Source: [Pantoea] beijingensis
GTDB lineage: Bacteria > Pseudomonadota > Gammaproteobacteria > Enterobacterales > Enterobacteriaceae
Length of the DNA: 64,000 bases
NCBI RefSeq assembly: GCF_022647505.1
Contig: NZ_CP071409.1
Span: 1,240,001-1,304,000 of the forward strand
Direction of reading: 5' to 3'
The position numbers and the translations under genes were made by a program. Below are positions 45,912-57,189 of the stretch, piece by piece (positions within the stretch are counted from its first letter, which is position 1; every line of letters begins with the position of its first letter). The notes under the pieces are model-generated. The model was not told the DNA's origin, did not search any database, and saw only the letters and a list, made by a program, of their open reading frames with translations.

Positions 45912-47189
45912 TTAAAACTTATAGTTAAAGTTTGCGCCGTATAGCCAGGCTTTACCTTCTGATTTGAACTGATAGTTCTCTTCCTGAATGGTAACGCGTT
46001 GGCCGTGCATATAAGAAATACCCATATCGATAGACGCGTCCTGATTAAATGCATAGGACGCTCCCGCACTTAGCCACAGGCGATCCTGATCGGGGATTGA
46101 AATCGAACGTTTGTTGGCTGGAACCGGGCTATCATCAAAGGCAATACCGGTACGGAATGTCCAGTTATCGTCATAGAAGTAAGAGGTACCCAAAGCAATA
46201 CGCCAGGCATCTTTAAAACTTTCATCTTTCTGGAACAGCGTCTGGCCGCTGGAGCCGGTAGCTTTCAATTCCTGGAATTGGCTCCAACTGGTGTAGGCCA
46301 TACTGTAGTGAACCGCCCATTGTGGCGCCACTTTATGGTAGCCCGAGACTTCCCACATTTCGGGTAGGTTGAGCGTTAAAGAGCCCGGAATTGTACTGCC
46401 ATTGGTGCCCCAGGGAAGGCCCATAGACGGCCCTATGGGATTAAGCGCCGAAGGTAGGCTGCTCTTATAATCGCCGTCGAAATCGATCTTCACTTCGGAA
46501 CGGTAGGTTAAGCCAAAGCGATTATTTTCATCAACTTCATACAGGATGCCTGCGTTCCAGCCATAGCCCCATTCATCCCCTTTCAGATGGGCAATTTGCG
46601 TGTCGCTCGGGACTCCCAGCAGCGCCCCTGATTCACCGGCGTAGCGTTCAATTTTGGCGCGTGCATAGACGGCATCAAAGCCTACGCCAAAGCTAAAGTG
46701 CTGATTTAAACGGTAGGCGGTACTGAGATTAAAATTCGCCGTCATCAAATCGGTTTTGCCGGCAAACGGTCCGGCGGTGTAATCATTATTAAATTCGGTT
46801 GCCAGACCATAGTTAGACGTTGCCGAGGCACCCACCCACCACTGGTCATTGATCGGCTGGACATAATGGATGTTAGGTACCCACTGTGAGGGGGCAATGT
46901 TGTTAGCCTGCAGGCTATTACCGGTTGCGCTGGTACCATCGATATCAACGCCGGGATCGATATAGATCGCGCCAATAGAAAAAGAGGGGCGATCCATCAA
47001 CGCCATGGTTGCCGGGTTACGGCTGGCTGAGGCTGCGGTATCACCCATGGCCCCTTCGCCAGAGTAAGCGCGTCCCAGACCGATTGATGAAAATTCGTTG
47101 AGCTGGAAGCCCGCCGCATAAACGTTGGAAGAGACAATCGCCATTGCAGCTGCCACAGCTGACTTTGCAAACAGGTTCTTATGGTTCAT
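45912..47189 (-). CDS. fadL: Long-chain fatty acid outer membrane channel FadL
   Basis: FadL imports long-chain fatty acids through a 14-strand barrel. The ATG at 47189 gives 425 residues with a signal peptide ending VYAAG, then the plug signature [21 protein letters not shown]. Conserved parts are [14 protein letters not shown] and [19 protein letters not shown] two codons upstream is too close to the ribosome site. Two FadR-type sites and one CRP site lie upstream, matching known E. coli control. The fatty-acid-binding loop around residues 180-200 is shorter than in E. coli. Confidence 0.96.
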   Translation of the reverse strand: MNHKNLFAKSAVAAAMAIVSSNVYAAGFQLNEFSSIGLGRAYSGEGAMGDTAASASRNPATMALMDRPSFSIGAIYIDPGVDIDGTSATGNSLQANNIAPSQWVPNIHYVQPINDQWWVGASATSNYGLATEFNNDYTAGPFAGKTDLMTANFNLSTAYRLNQHFSFGVGFDAVYARAKIERYAGESGALLGVPSDTQIAHLKGDEWGYGWNAGILYEVDENNRFGLTYRSEVKIDFDGDYKSSLPSALNPIGPSMGLPWGTNGSTIPGSLTLNLPEMWEVSGYHKVAPQWAVHYSMAYTSWSQFQELKATGSSGQTLFQKDESFKDAWRIALGTSYFYDDNWTFRTGIAFDDSPVPANKRSISIPDQDRLWLSAGASYAFNQDASIDMGISYMHGQRVTIQEENYQFKSEGKAWLYGANFNYKF

Positions 47190-47277
47190 GACCACAACCT
47201 CATCATCTGATTTTTATTAAATTCTGTTACATGGCGTAACAAGGATCGCGGATTGTAGGGACTGAAGTACGGCTAAC

Positions 47278-47290
47278 AAATCAGACCAGT
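47278..47290. promoter_or_regulatory. FadR-like operator O-II of fadL
   Basis: AAATCAGACCAGT (minus strand ACTGGTCTGATTT) agrees with the weaker of the two E. coli fadL FadR sites and with the general TGGTCNGACCA pattern in its first half. Confidence 0.7.
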
Positions 47291-47301
47291 GCGGCAAGTA
47301 T

Positions 47302-47312
47302 AGGTCCGACCT
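47302..47312. promoter_or_regulatory. FadR operator O-I of fadL
   Basis: AGGTCCGACCT is a perfect palindrome matching the FadR consensus core (GGTCNGACC). It lies 113 bases upstream of the fadL start. Confidence 0.8.
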
Positions 47313-47597
47313 GTGTCAATGTTGCAATAATGCTCTTTAAATATGACTTAAATGATGCAGGAAATAAGATCTGGTTAACAAAAATTGCAGAACTGAAAAT
47401 GTCGCAAAGTGTCTCCTTTGTTTTGGATCAATTTTAACTGTGATATTCGTCACTTAACGTGATGAACGCCCCACAAAGGTAGAGTGGCGGAGCGGGGAAG
47501 CGTAAACTGTGGGCAGTAAATTTCCTTATCAAATTCGCGGGTGGGACCCTTTAAACGGATGGGTTAAAACACCGGCAGAGACATTCTGGAGAGAATC
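47313..47597. other. Regulatory gap between fadL and yfcZ
   Basis: AT-rich, without a gene. It contains a CRP-like site at 47439-47454, and promoters for both divergent genes must be within it. No other motif is recognised. Confidence 0.5.
47439..47454. promoter_or_regulatory. CRP site between fadL and yfcZ
   Basis: TGTGATATTCGTCACT matches TGTGA-6-TCACA at 9 of 10 positions. It is 144 bases before yfcZ and about 250 bases before fadL. CRP control of fadL is known in E. coli. Confidence 0.7.
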
Positions 47598-47894
47598 ATG
47601 ACTGATGCGATTAATAAATGCAGTGCGAATGAAACAGCTGCCTGCTGTTGTGTTGATGTCGGAACAGTTATGGACAACACAGATTGTACAGCGTCTTACA
47701 GCCAGCTTTTTGACAGCCGCCGACAGGCCGAATCACAGCTGGCGGTGCTGAGCAGCAAAGCCCGCTCGGTAGAGTCCGATCCCTGTGATATTCAGGCTCG
47801 CTTTGATGAGACAGCTCAAGGGGTTCGCCTCGATGTTGATTTCACCTTCGCCTGCCAGGCTGAGACCCTGATATTCCAGCTTGGCTTACGTTAA
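47598..47894 (+). CDS. yfcZ: DUF406 protein YfcZ
   Basis: This 98-residue cytosolic protein has a cysteine-rich N-terminal part (ETAACCCVDVGTVMDN) and the core SQLFDSRRQAESQLAVLS, RFDETAQGVRLDVDFTFACQAE. It matches E. coli YfcZ in length (94) and position between fadL and fadI. The function is unknown. The GGAGAG ribosome site precedes ATG 47598. Confidence 0.9.
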   Translation: MTDAINKCSANETAACCCVDVGTVMDNTDCTASYSQLFDSRRQAESQLAVLSSKARSVESDPCDIQARFDETAQGVRLDVDFTFACQAETLIFQLGLR

Positions 47895-48136
47895 TCAGGC
47901 GTTTTCTCTACCTCTTTGCGCATGGAAAATTAACTGACTATGCCCGGCCTGAACCTGGCGCTTAGCGCAATGAGCGGCAGGGAGGTAGCCTTACAGACGC
48001 TAACCCTATTTGCATATCGCTTTTGTTGCCGTATGAATGAGTACCCGCTTCTCATTCTCGCCAATACGTGTTTCTCCTCGCATTTTTCCTGCTAGCTGTC
48101 TGGCGCAATATCCTATTTTGGTTAACACTGATGATC

Positions 48137-48147
48137 AGGTCAGACCT
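48137..48147 (+). promoter_or_regulatory. FadR operator upstream of fadI
   Basis: AGGTCAGACCT is a perfect palindrome of the FadR type, 46 bases before the fadI start. It supports repression of fadIJ when acyl-CoA is scarce. Confidence 0.8.
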
Positions 48148-48192
48148 CTTTCGGCAATGATGCCACTCGATCTCAGTTAACAGGTGATAATA

Positions 48193-49503
48193 ATGAGCAA
48201 GGCGCAACCATTATTGACGCGTCAGGGCGAACGTATCGCGATAACCCATGGATTACGAACGCCCTTTGCACGCCAGGCGAGTGCGCTACAGGGGATTACA
48301 GCGATTGAATTGGGGACAATGGTAGTCAGTGAATTGCTGGCTCGCAGTGATATTCCTGTAGAGGCAATTGAACAACTGGTGTTTGGCCAGGTGGTACAGA
48401 TGCCCGCAGCGCCGAACATTGCGCGTGAAATTGTACTCAGCAGCGGTATGAGTGTGCATACCGATGCTTACAGCGTGAGTCGGGCCTGTGCTACTAGCTT
48501 TCAGGCTGTCGCTAATGTGACGGAAAGCCTACTGTCCGGGACCATCCAGGCCGGTATTGCGGGGGGCGCTGACTCCTCTTCTGTACTACCTATCGGCGTC
48601 AGTAAAACCTTGGCGCGAGTGCTGGTCGATCTCAATAAAGCGCGTCGTTTATCGCAAAAAATAAAGCTGCTTGGCCAGCTCCGTCCTCGCGATCTTCTTC
48701 CTGTTCCGCCTGCGGTCGCGGAGTACTCAACCGGGTTACGGATGGGAGACACGGCTGAGCAAATGGCGAAATCCCATGGTATTACCCGGGAGCAACAGGA
48801 TGCCCTGGCGCATCGGTCACATCAGCATGCAGCCAGGGCTTGGGAAGAGGGTAAGCTGGCTGATGAAGTGATGCCAGCGTTCGTGCCACCGTGGCAGAGT
48901 GCGTTTAAGAAGGATAACAACATACGTACGGCATCAGCGCTGGCGGATTATGCAAAGTTACAGCCTGCTTTCGATCGCAAATACGGTACGGTCACAGCCG
49001 CTAACAGTACACCGCTTACCGATGGCGCAGCCGCGATCATATTAATGACAGAGTCGCGTGCGCGCGAATTAGGGCTCGTCCCACTGGGTTACCTGCGTAG
49101 CTATGCCTTTACGGCCATAGATGTTTGGCATGATATGTTGCTGGGACCCGCCTATGCTTCTCCGCTGGCGTTGGAGCGTGCCGGCGTTGCTTTACATGAG
49201 CTGACGTTAATCGATATGCATGAAGCATTCGCTGCGCAAACGTTAGCCAACCTAAAAATGTTTAATGATGAGCGTTTTGCCCGCGAGGTATTAAATCGAC
49301 CGCATGCGCTGGGGGAGGTCAATGAAGAGAAATTCAACGTGCTGGGGGGATCGATCGCCTATGGACACCCCTTTGCGGCGACTGGCGCGCGGATGATCAC
49401 CCAGACGCTATATGAACTCAGGCGTCGCGGTGGGGGACTGGGGTTGGTAACCGCCTGCGCGGCAGGGGGTTTAGGCGCAGCGATGGTACTGGAGGTCGAA
49501 TAA
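48193..49503 (+). CDS. fadI: 3-ketoacyl-CoA thiolase FadI
   Basis: FadI is the beta subunit of the (largely anaerobic) FadIJ beta-oxidation complex and cleaves 3-ketoacyl-CoA to acetyl-CoA. The ATG at 48193 behind AGGTGA gives 436 residues, as in E. coli. The active-site Cys is in [11 protein letters not shown] (about 99), a His in [14 protein letters not shown], and the second Cys in TACAAGG. Its stop overlaps the fadJ start (TAATG), so the two are co-translated. Confidence 0.97.
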   Translation: MSKAQPLLTRQGERIAITHGLRTPFARQASALQGITAIELGTMVVSELLARSDIPVEAIEQLVFGQVVQMPAAPNIAREIVLSSGMSVHTDAYSVSRACATSFQAVANVTESLLSGTIQAGIAGGADSSSVLPIGVSKTLARVLVDLNKARRLSQKIKLLGQLRPRDLLPVPPAVAEYSTGLRMGDTAEQMAKSHGITREQQDALAHRSHQHAARAWEEGKLADEVMPAFVPPWQSAFKKDNNIRTASALADYAKLQPAFDRKYGTVTAANSTPLTDGAAAIILMTESRARELGLVPLGYLRSYAFTAIDVWHDMLLGPAYASPLALERAGVALHELTLIDMHEAFAAQTLANLKMFNDERFAREVLNRPHALGEVNEEKFNVLGGSIAYGHPFAATGARMITQTLYELRRRGGGLGLVTACAAGGLGAAMVLEVE

Positions 49504-51668
49504 TGGAACAGTCATCAGCATTTCATTTAACGATGCGCCTGGATAACGTCGGCGTGATCACCATTGATGTTCCCGGCGAGAAAATGAATACGCTCAAAGA
49601 GGCTTTCGCTGGTCAGATTCGTGAAGTGATTATTCGTGCGCGCGAAAACCCGCAGTTGGCTGGTTTGGTGTTTATTTCCGGTAAAGCAGACTCTTTTATC
49701 GCCGGTGCGGATATTATGATGATTGCTGGCTGTAAAAGCGCGGAAGAGGCGCAAACACTGGCGAAACAGGGGCAGAAAGTGATGGCCGAAATTGCCGCGT
49801 TACCCTTTCCGGTGGTGGCAGCCATCCATGGTGCCTGTCTGGGCGGCGGTCTGGAACTGGCCCTTGCCTGTAGCCAGCGGATCTGTACGGTTGACGACAA
49901 AACACGGCTGGGGTTACCTGAAGTTCAGCTCGGGCTGATACCGGGATCGGGGGGGACACAGCGTTTGCCGCGCCTAATCGGAACGTCTCATGCGTTGGAT
50001 CTGATCTTAACCGGTAGGCCGCTACGCGCGCGGCAGGCGTTAAAAATGGGCCTGGTCGATGAGATGGTTCCACAATCTATCTTGCTGGATGCGGCGGTGG
50101 CTCTGGTACTGCGTGGTCGAATGAATCGTCCACCTCTGGCGGTACGCGAGCGTTTGTTAAACGGCCCACCTGGGCGTGCGTTACTGTTTCGGTTGGCGAC
50201 GAAGAAGACTCGCGCCAGAACGAAAGGCCATTATCCGGCTACGGAAAGGATCCTATCCGTCATCCGTATTGGATTAGAGCAGGGTAAAAACAGTGGCTAT
50301 GAGGCAGAAGCTAAAGCTTTTGGTGAATTAGCCATGACGTCGGAGTCTGAAGCCTTACGCAGCATTTTCTTTGCCACTACCGCACTGAAGAAAGAGCGAG
50401 GGGCAGAGGCGGACCCGTATGATCTGCGATCCATTGGCGTACTGGGCGGCGGCCTCATGGGCGGCGGCATTGCCTGCGTTACCGCGATACGCGCCGGGTT
50501 GCCGGTACGCATCAAGGATGTGAATGCGGAAGGCATTAATCATGCAATGAAATACAGCTGGGATCTCCTCAGTAAGAGGGTCCAGCGCAAACAGATGAAG
50601 CCTGCTGAGCGACTGCGTGAAATGGCGCGGATTTCAGGTGCCACAGATTATAAAGGTTTTCGACAACGGGACCTGGTGATTGAAGCGGTGTTCGAAGATT
50701 TGGCGCTCAAGCAACGGATGGTGGCGGAAATTGAACAGCACTGTATGCCTGAGACTATTTTTGCTTCTAACACGTCTTCGCTTCCAATTGGCGAAATTGC
50801 CGCGCAGGCGCAGCGGCCAGAAAATATTATTGGTCTGCACTATTTTAGCCCCGTGGATAAAATGCCGCTGGTGGAGATCATTCCCCATACGGGAACATGT
50901 GCCCAAACGATAGCAACCACCGTATCGCTGGCGAAAAAGCAGGGGAAAACGCCAATCGTTGTTGCTGACAAGGCGGGTTTTTACGTTAACCGTATTCTGG
51001 CACCTTATATAAATGAAGCGATGCGCTGTGTGCTGGAGGGAGAGCCCATTGAGTCTATGGATAACGCACTGGTACAGTTCGGTTTTCCTGTTGGGCCTGT
51101 TCAACTGCTGGATGAAGTGGGGATCGACGTTGGCACCAAAATTATTCCAGTCCTGGAAAAAGCCTGGGGTTCGCGATTTTCCGCCCCGGATGCCTTTGAT
51201 GCTGTACTGAATGATGGGCGGAAAGGACGTAAAAATGGTCGTGGTTTTTATCTCTATTCGGCAGCGGGAAAAGGAAAAAATAGCAAAAAGCGCGTGGATA
51301 ACTCGATTTATACCCTGCTTAACATTAAGCCAAAGCCGCAGCTTGATGACAAACGACGCGCCGAACGCTGTGTAATGATGATGCTGAACGAAGCGGTACG
51401 CTGTCTGGACGAAGACGTTATTCGTAGCGCGCGTGATGGTGATATCGGTGCAATATTTGGCATCGGTTTTCCACCATTTTTGGGCGGTCCATTCCGTTAC
51501 ATTGACCACCTTGGCGCAGGGTGCGTGGTAAACGTATTAGAATCATTGATGCACATCTATGGTGAGCGTTTCGCACCATGTGAAGCATTAAGGCGGATGG
51601 CTGAGACAGGTGCAAAATTTTACAAATTGGTTGATAAAAGCGATAACCATATTGATTCAGAGGCTTAG
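49503..51668 (+). CDS. fadJ: Multifunctional fatty acid oxidation protein FadJ
   Basis: FadJ is the alpha subunit, with enoyl-CoA hydratase in the N-terminal part and 3-hydroxyacyl-CoA dehydrogenase in the C-terminal part. It has 721 residues against 714 in E. coli. The hydratase glutamates sit in [17 protein letters not shown] and [17 protein letters not shown]. The NAD loop is [15 protein letters not shown] (about 305-320), and the dehydrogenase His is in [16 protein letters not shown]. It forms the operon fadIJ, followed by sixA after 170 bases. Confidence 0.97.
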   Translation: MEQSSAFHLTMRLDNVGVITIDVPGEKMNTLKEAFAGQIREVIIRARENPQLAGLVFISGKADSFIAGADIMMIAGCKSAEEAQTLAKQGQKVMAEIAALPFPVVAAIHGACLGGGLELALACSQRICTVDDKTRLGLPEVQLGLIPGSGGTQRLPRLIGTSHALDLILTGRPLRARQALKMGLVDEMVPQSILLDAAVALVLRGRMNRPPLAVRERLLNGPPGRALLFRLATKKTRARTKGHYPATERILSVIRIGLEQGKNSGYEAEAKAFGELAMTSESEALRSIFFATTALKKERGAEADPYDLRSIGVLGGGLMGGGIACVTAIRAGLPVRIKDVNAEGINHAMKYSWDLLSKRVQRKQMKPAERLREMARISGATDYKGFRQRDLVIEAVFEDLALKQRMVAEIEQHCMPETIFASNTSSLPIGEIAAQAQRPENIIGLHYFSPVDKMPLVEIIPHTGTCAQTIATTVSLAKKQGKTPIVVADKAGFYVNRILAPYINEAMRCVLEGEPIESMDNALVQFGFPVGPVQLLDEVGIDVGTKIIPVLEKAWGSRFSAPDAFDAVLNDGRKGRKNGRGFYLYSAAGKGKNSKKRVDNSIYTLLNIKPKPQLDDKRRAERCVMMMLNEAVRCLDEDVIRSARDGDIGAIFGIGFPPFLGGPFRYIDHLGAGCVVNVLESLMHIYGERFAPCEALRRMAETGAKFYKLVDKSDNHIDSEA

Positions 51669-51838
51669 ATTACCGTAGTTGCAGCGCGGCATCCGTTGCG
51701 GTTCCGATAAGCGCTTAATTAATACGCAATCGGTTGACTATACTGAAGGCATTGGGGTACAACACAGCGTTCATTCGCAGAATGAAGAGTCGGTGGATCG
51801 GTATCCCCGGCGGTTTTGTTTAACAAAAGCGGTGCATT

Positions 51839-52321
51839 ATGCAAGTTTTTATCATGCGTCACGGCGATGCTGCATTAGATGCAGCCAGTGATTCAGTAAG
51901 GCCTCTTACTCATTGCGGTTGTAATGAATCTCGCCAAATGGCGAGCTGGCTAACTAGCCAGACGCTGGATATTGAGCGCGTTCTTGTCAGTCCCTATCTC
52001 CGTGCCGAACAGACGTTAGCCACGGTGCGTGAAGTGCTCCCACTGCCGGCAGGGCAGGATATTTTACCCGAGCTGACGCCGGGGGGCGACCCTGCTTTAG
52101 TTGCTTGTTATTTACAGGCGCTGGCGGATGAAGGGATTAAGTCTGTGCTGGTGATCTCGCACCTGCCGCTGGTTGGGTATTTGGTTTCAGAACTGTGCCC
52201 GCAAGAAGCCCCGCCGATGTTTGCCACATCAGCGATTGCCTGCATTGATTTTGATGCGGAAAAAAGCGAAGGTAAACTTCAGTGGCAGGTGAGCCCGTCT
52301 AAGCTGGCCAAAGCAATGTGA
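51839..52321 (+). CDS. sixA: Phosphohistidine phosphatase SixA
   Basis: SixA removes phosphate from histidine of HPt domains such as ArcB, and of the nitrogen PTS protein NPr. It has 160 residues, with the histidine-phosphatase motif MRHGDAALDAASD at the N-terminus and a second His in VISHLPLVG. It follows fadJ, as in E. coli. A TTGACT hexamer about 110 bases upstream suggests its own promoter. Confidence 0.92.
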   Translation: MQVFIMRHGDAALDAASDSVRPLTHCGCNESRQMASWLTSQTLDIERVLVSPYLRAEQTLATVREVLPLPAGQDILPELTPGGDPALVACYLQALADEGIKSVLVISHLPLVGYLVSELCPQEAPPMFATSAIACIDFDAEKSEGKLQWQVSPSKLAKAM

Positions 52322-52334
52322 TCCCCTCTCCCCG

Positions 52335-52527
52335 TCATCATTGATGCTGTCTCTGTGTTGGCTATGCTCAGTTATTCGGCCCATCTCTGGGCCTCGCCTT
52401 TTCAGGGCCGCGGTAGTCGCGCGTTCAAATCTGTTCCTGACAGACTTGTCACCCAAATCATTTACTGGAGTAAGCTCATCGGAACTTGCTCCCTTGCTCC
52501 CTTGATACAGCATCAATGATTTAGGGG
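52335..52527. repeat. ERIC-like element with an internal insertion
   Basis: The ends CCCCGTCATCATTGATGCTG and ACAGCATCAATGATTTAGGG are ERIC-like inverted repeats, and the right half keeps CATTTACTGGAGTAAGCTC. About 70 extra bases around 52380-52455 split the left half, giving about 193 bases in all. ERIC copies with internal insertions of this size are known in other genera. Confidence 0.65.
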
Positions 52528-52591
52528 AGATGCATAATGGCTGCTGCCTCTACTCTGTGTGCGAGTTTTAGACATCTGACACGGTCGAGGC

Positions 52592-53143
52592 TTACGGCAA
52601 TTCCGGTGGTTGCCACTCTTCCACTTCAATCAAAACCAATAGCGCAGCATCGCCGCCGAACATTTTCGGTGCCTGATGGAAAGCCATTACGTGTGGATGT
52701 TGTGCCAGCCACAATGGTGTTTGCTGTTTCAAAATATGCTTACCATGGCCGTGCATCACGCTGGCGCAGAATAGATGTTCCCGACGGCAGGCAGCAATCA
52801 ATGCGCCCAGTTCTTGTTTTGCCTGATTTTGCGTTAGGCCATGGAGGTCGAGAAATATTTCTGGTGTGTAATCGCCACGCCGTAGTTTTTTCATTTCATA
52901 ATGACTGACGTCACCGCGGACATAACGTACCGGACCTTCGCTTGACAGCAGAGGCTGAAATTCATCAGAAAAGTAGTGGCTATTATCCGCCTGCTCTGAA
53001 AGCAGGCGTTTCTCTGGCACTACACCGATTTTTTTGCGTACCGGCGGCGGCGTTACTGTGTCTTGTTTTAGCTGACGGGTACCACTCATCAACTGACGAA
53101 ACAGTGCTTTATCATCGGCGCTGAGCTTATCTTTCTTAGTCAT
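52592..53143 (-). CDS. smrB: Ribosome rescue endonuclease SmrB
   Basis: SmrB cuts mRNA at collided ribosomes, feeding them into trans-translation. It has 183 residues, as in E. coli. The N-terminal helix binds the ribosome. The Smr domain (about 98-173) has the [14 protein letters not shown] and [17 protein letters not shown] motifs. It is divergent from prmB over about 290 bases, where no other gene is seen. Confidence 0.95.
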   Translation of the reverse strand: MTKKDKLSADDKALFRQLMSGTRQLKQDTVTPPPVRKKIGVVPEKRLLSEQADNSHYFSDEFQPLLSSEGPVRYVRGDVSHYEMKKLRRGDYTPEIFLDLHGLTQNQAKQELGALIAACRREHLFCASVMHGHGKHILKQQTPLWLAQHPHVMAFHQAPKMFGGDAALLVLIEVEEWQPPELP

Positions 53144-53435
53144 TATTCTTCACTGTCACCAACATCATTCGTATTGCAGGGAGGCAAAACCTGGCATTTG
53201 CCGTGCTAACCCAAGTTTGCCGCCAGTAACGGCTAACCCCTTCGTCATTCGGGGCCTGGCAACTGTATAAGATTTAAATCAGGGGAAACGCGGGACAGCG
53301 CCAGGCAGCATCTGCATGCTACCTTAACCCGTGCCTGCAACAAAAGTCAGCTTTTTAACACGCCTGCGCTGAATTATCTGCCGCTTCGTGGCAAACTATC
53401 GGCCGGTTTTACAGAACGGCCTGCGGAGGGCTACT
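53144..53435. other. Divergent gap between smrB and prmB
   Basis: No gene or repeat is seen. It holds the two promoters. The open frame of prmB extends into it to 53388 but without a start-site signal. Confidence 0.45.
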
Positions 53436-54368
53436 TTGGACAAAATTTTCGTCGATGAAGCAGTGAATGAGCTGCACACCATTCAGGATATGCTGCGCTG
53501 GGCGGTGAGCCGTTTTTCAGCCGCGAACATCTGGTATGGTCATGGCACGGATAACCCATGGGACGAAGCCGTCCAACTGGTGTTGCCCACGCTCTATCTT
53601 CCGCTGGATATTCCGGAAGATATGCGCAACGCACGTCTTACCTCCAGCGAGCGCCATCGCATTGTTGAGCGGGTGATTCGCCGTATTAACGAGCGTATTC
53701 CTGCCGCTTACCTTACTAACAAGGCCTGGTTTTGCGGTCATGAGTTTTATGTTGATGAGCGCGTTCTGGTGCCACGCTCACCAATTGGTGAATTGATCGG
53801 TAACCGCTTTACATCGCTTATCGACCATGAACCACAGCATATTCTGGATATGTGCACCGGCAGCGGCTGCATTGCCATCGCCTGTGCCTATGCGTTCCCT
53901 GATGCAGAAGTCGATGCGGTAGATATCTCCCTTGATGCACTGGTCGTGACTGAACGCAATATCGAAGAGCACGGCCTGATGCAGCAGGTCACACCGATTC
54001 GTTCCGATCTCTTCCGCGATTTACCCAAAACTCAGTATGACCTGATTGTCACCAACCCGCCGTATGTCGATGCGGATGATATGGACGATCTGCCGAATGA
54101 ATATCGTCATGAACCGGAGCTGGGATTAGCTGCGGGTAAAGATGGGCTTAAACTGGCGCGCCGTATTCTGGCTTGTGCGCCGGATTACCTCGCTGAAGAT
54201 GGTATCCTGGTCTGTGAAGTGGGCAACAGCATGGTACATATGATGGAACAGTATTCTGACGTTCCTTTTACCTGGCTGGAATTTGATAACGGCGGTGATG
54301 GTGTATTTATGTTGACAAAGCAGCAGATTATCGATGCGGCACATCACTTTAAAATCTATAAAGATTAA
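53436..54368 (+). CDS. prmB: Ribosomal protein uL3 glutamine methyltransferase PrmB
   Basis: PrmB methylates a glutamine of ribosomal protein L3 during assembly. The start is TTG at 53436, six bases after GGAGGG, giving [17 protein letters not shown] and 310 residues, equal to E. coli. The SAM motif is [18 protein letters not shown] (about 135), and the catalytic NPPY is in [14 protein letters not shown]. It is the first gene of a six-gene operon continuing to yfcL, with aroC 24 bases later. Confidence 0.95.
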   Translation: MDKIFVDEAVNELHTIQDMLRWAVSRFSAANIWYGHGTDNPWDEAVQLVLPTLYLPLDIPEDMRNARLTSSERHRIVERVIRRINERIPAAYLTNKAWFCGHEFYVDERVLVPRSPIGELIGNRFTSLIDHEPQHILDMCTGSGCIAIACAYAFPDAEVDAVDISLDALVVTERNIEEHGLMQQVTPIRSDLFRDLPKTQYDLIVTNPPYVDADDMDDLPNEYRHEPELGLAAGKDGLKLARRILACAPDYLAEDGILVCEVGNSMVHMMEQYSDVPFTWLEFDNGGDGVFMLTKQQIIDAAHHFKIYKD

Positions 54369-54392
54369 CCCAGAAGAAAGGAGCCGTATTCA

Positions 54393-55478
54393 ATGGCGGG
54401 CAACACTGTTGGTCAATTATTCCGCGTCACGACGTTCGGCGAATCGCACGGTATCGCGCTTGGCTGCATCGTTGATGGCGTACCACCCGGTATTCCGCTA
54501 ACCGAAGCGGACCTGCAACATGACCTGGATCGGCGCCGTCCCGGTACCTCGCGGTATACCACCCAGCGCCGCGAGCCGGACCAGGTGAAAATTCTCTCCG
54601 GCGTATTTGACGGGGTAACAACCGGGACCAGCATTGGTTTGCTGATCGAAAATACCGATCAGCGTTCGCAGGATTACAGTGCGATTAAAGATGTGTTCCG
54701 GCCGGGACATGCCGATTATACCTATGAACAAAAATATGGCCTGCGCGATTATCGTGGCGGTGGACGCTCTTCTGCGCGTGAAACGGCGATGCGCGTTGCG
54801 GCAGGGGCCATTGCCAAAAAGTACCTTGAGCTGAAACATGGCATCAAAGTCCGCGGATATCTCGCCCAGATGGGTGACGTTGTTTGTGAACTGAAAGACT
54901 GGGATCAGGTTGAGCAAAATCCTTTTTTCTGCCCGGACCCCGACAAACTGGAAGCGCTGGATGAGCTGATGCGCGGCCTGAAAAAAGAGGGCGACTCTAT
55001 TGGCGCGAAAGTCACGGTGATGGCGGAAAATGTGCCGGCGGGCTGGGGGGAACCTGTGTTTGACCGACTGGATGCCGATCTGGCCCATGCATTGATGAGT
55101 ATTAATGCGGTGAAAGGCGTGGAAATTGGTGACGGTTTTGCCGTGGTTAACCAACGCGGTAGCCAGCATCGTGATGAGATCCGGGCAAACGGTTTCCAGA
55201 GCAATCACGCGGGCGGAATTTTAGGTGGCATCAGTAGTGGCCAGCCGATTGTCGCGAATCTGGCAATGAAACCGACTTCCAGCATTACCGTACCGGGGAA
55301 AACCATCAATCGTGAAGGACAAGAAGTCGAGATGATCACCAAAGGACGTCACGATCCCTGTGTGGGCATTCGTGCGGTGCCGATTGCCGAAGCGATGATG
55401 GCGATTGTGCTGATAGATCATCTGCTGCGCCAGCGTGCGCAGTGCGCGGATGTTAATTCAACGGTCCCTCGCTGGTAA
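54393..55478 (+). CDS. aroC: Chorismate synthase
   Basis: AroC converts EPSP to chorismate, the last step of the shikimate route, with reduced FMN. It has 361 residues, the E. coli length. Family signatures are [38 protein letters not shown] and [20 protein letters not shown]. The AGGAG ribosome site is clear. It lies between prmB and mepA in one operon. Confidence 0.98.
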   Translation: MAGNTVGQLFRVTTFGESHGIALGCIVDGVPPGIPLTEADLQHDLDRRRPGTSRYTTQRREPDQVKILSGVFDGVTTGTSIGLLIENTDQRSQDYSAIKDVFRPGHADYTYEQKYGLRDYRGGGRSSARETAMRVAAGAIAKKYLELKHGIKVRGYLAQMGDVVCELKDWDQVEQNPFFCPDPDKLEALDELMRGLKKEGDSIGAKVTVMAENVPAGWGEPVFDRLDADLAHALMSINAVKGVEIGDGFAVVNQRGSQHRDEIRANGFQSNHAGGILGGISSGQPIVANLAMKPTSSITVPGKTINREGQEVEMITKGRHDPCVGIRAVPIAEAMMAIVLIDHLLRQRAQCADVNSTVPRW

Positions 55479-55482
55479 CAAT

Positions 55483-56316
55483 ATGAAAAAAAGCTTGTTA
55501 GCCTTGTGCGCGCTGCTGCTATCGGCATCATCTCTGGCGGCAACACCCTGGCAGCGTGTTGAACATCCGGTCAGCGGTAGCCCGCGAGCAATTGGCCAGT
55601 TTGCCAATGGGTGCATTATCGGTGCGCAAGCGCTCCCGATTGAGGCAGAAAATTATCAGGTGATGCGTCAGGATCAACGCCGCTATTTCGGTCACCCCGA
55701 TCTTATCCTCTTCATCCAGCGCTTGAGTACCCGGGTGAGTAACCTGGGGTTGGGTGAGGTATTGATTGGTGATATGGGCATGGCGGCCGGAGGGCGCTTT
55801 AGCAGTGGTCATGCCAGCCACCAGTCGGGACTGGATGTTGATATCTGGTTACAGTTGCCGAAACGGCGCTGGACGGCACAACAGCTGTTAAAACCGCAGC
55901 CGCTGGATTTAGTTGCTGCGGATGGTAAACAGGTCGTTACTCGTCACTGGCAGCCAGAGATCAATAATCTGATCAAACTGGCGGCAAAGGATAATGATGT
56001 CACGCGTATCTTCGTCAATCCGGCGATTAAACGACAACTGTGTGCAGATGCTGGCAGCGATCGCGACTGGCTACGCAAAGTACGTCCTTGGTTTGGCCAT
56101 CGTGCGCATATGCATGTACGCTTGCGCTGCCCGCCAGAAAGCCTTGAATGCCGGGATCAGGCGCCGCCGCCTGCCGGTGATGGTTGTGGCGCGGAATTAC
56201 AAAGTTGGTTTGAACCCGCAAAACCGGGAGCGGGTACGCCAGTGAAACACCTACCGCCGCCGTTACCGCCATCGTGTCAGGCACTATTGGATTCGCATCG
56301 TCTTCAGGAACGCTAA
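55483..56316 (+). CDS. mepA: Penicillin-insensitive murein endopeptidase MepA
   Basis: MepA cuts the D-Ala-mDAP cross-link in peptidoglycan. The ATG at 55483 is four bases after the aroC stop and gives 277 residues with a signal peptide ending SSLAAT. The zinc site of family M74 is visible in [17 protein letters not shown] (about 108-124) and [15 protein letters not shown] (about 204-218). Cysteines likely form disulfides. The open frame reaches back into aroC, but the later ATG is preferred. Confidence 0.95.
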   Translation: MKKSLLALCALLLSASSLAATPWQRVEHPVSGSPRAIGQFANGCIIGAQALPIEAENYQVMRQDQRRYFGHPDLILFIQRLSTRVSNLGLGEVLIGDMGMAAGGRFSSGHASHQSGLDVDIWLQLPKRRWTAQQLLKPQPLDLVAADGKQVVTRHWQPEINNLIKLAAKDNDVTRIFVNPAIKRQLCADAGSDRDWLRKVRPWFGHRAHMHVRLRCPPESLECRDQAPPPAGDGCGAELQSWFEPAKPGAGTPVKHLPPPLPPSCQALLDSHRLQER

Positions 56317-57120
56317 ATGGATTGGTTTGTCGTCAGCCCGCTTCTGGTGGGAATGTTATTTTTCATTGCGATGCTGGCTGCGTTTATTGATTCCATTGCC
56401 GGCGGTGGAGGATTGCTCACCGTTCCGGCATTGCTGGCTGTTGGCCTTTCACCGGCTCAGGCATTAGCCACCAATAAGCTCCAGGCCGTGGGCGGTTCCT
56501 TTTCAGCTAGCCTGTATTTTGTGCGGCGTAAGGCGGTCAATCTCGCGGACCAGAAGCTGAACATCGCGATGGCTTTTAGCGGTTCAGTCATCGGTGCCAC
56601 GCTGATACAGCATATTCAGCCAGGGCTGTTGCGTCAGGTCCTGCCGTTGTTGATTATCGCGATTGGCCTTTACTTTCTGCTGATGCCACGTCTTGGGGAA
56701 GAGGATCGCGTCCGCCGCTTGTACGGTCTGCCATTTGCGCTTATTGCGGGCGGATGCGTAGGTTTCTATGACGGTTTTTTCGGCCCCGGTGCCGGATCCT
56801 TCTATGCACTGGCGTTTGTTACTCTTTGCGGTTATAACCTCGCAAAATCCACCGCCCATGCCAAGTTGCTGAATTTTTCCTCAAATCTTGGCGGCCTGCT
56901 TTTTTTTATGTTTGGCGGAAAAGTGGTGTGGGGGACCGGTATCATCATGTTGCTTGGCGCGATTTGTGGGGCGAGATTAGGTGCCCGAATGGTACTGAGT
57001 CGCGGCCAGAAACTGATCCGGCCAATGGTGGTGATCGTCTCAGTTGTGATGAGTACGAAACTGTTGTATGACAGCCATGGTGCGCAAATTAGTGCCTGGC
57101 TATTACAGCTGATTCATTGA
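56317..57120 (+). CDS. yfcA: TauE/SafE-family membrane protein YfcA
   Basis: This 267-residue inner-membrane protein has about eight hydrophobic segments and the repeated family motifs IDSIAGGGGLLTVPALLAVG and DGFFGPGAGSFYALAFV. Relatives export or import sulfonates and sulfite. The YfcA substrate is not known. Its ATG directly follows the mepA stop (TAAATG), and epmC follows after about 70 bases. Confidence 0.93.
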   Translation: MDWFVVSPLLVGMLFFIAMLAAFIDSIAGGGGLLTVPALLAVGLSPAQALATNKLQAVGGSFSASLYFVRRKAVNLADQKLNIAMAFSGSVIGATLIQHIQPGLLRQVLPLLIIAIGLYFLLMPRLGEEDRVRRLYGLPFALIAGGCVGFYDGFFGPGAGSFYALAFVTLCGYNLAKSTAHAKLLNFSSNLGGLLFFMFGGKVVWGTGIIMLLGAICGARLGARMVLSRGQKLIRPMVVIVSVVMSTKLLYDSHGAQISAWLLQLIH

Positions 57121-57189
57121 CCTGGCACGCTATGATTAAACTGGCCAACATGCGAAAATTGCGCGTTTTTTTACGCGATGAATAATAAG

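Noticed and set aside
50634-51509. 291-residue minus-strand frame opposite fadJ
   Set aside because: It is antisense to conserved fadJ. The protein shows no domain, and such long shadows are common in this codon usage.
54498-55208. 236-residue minus-strand frame opposite aroC
   Set aside because: It is antisense to a highly conserved gene and has no plausible start signal or domain.
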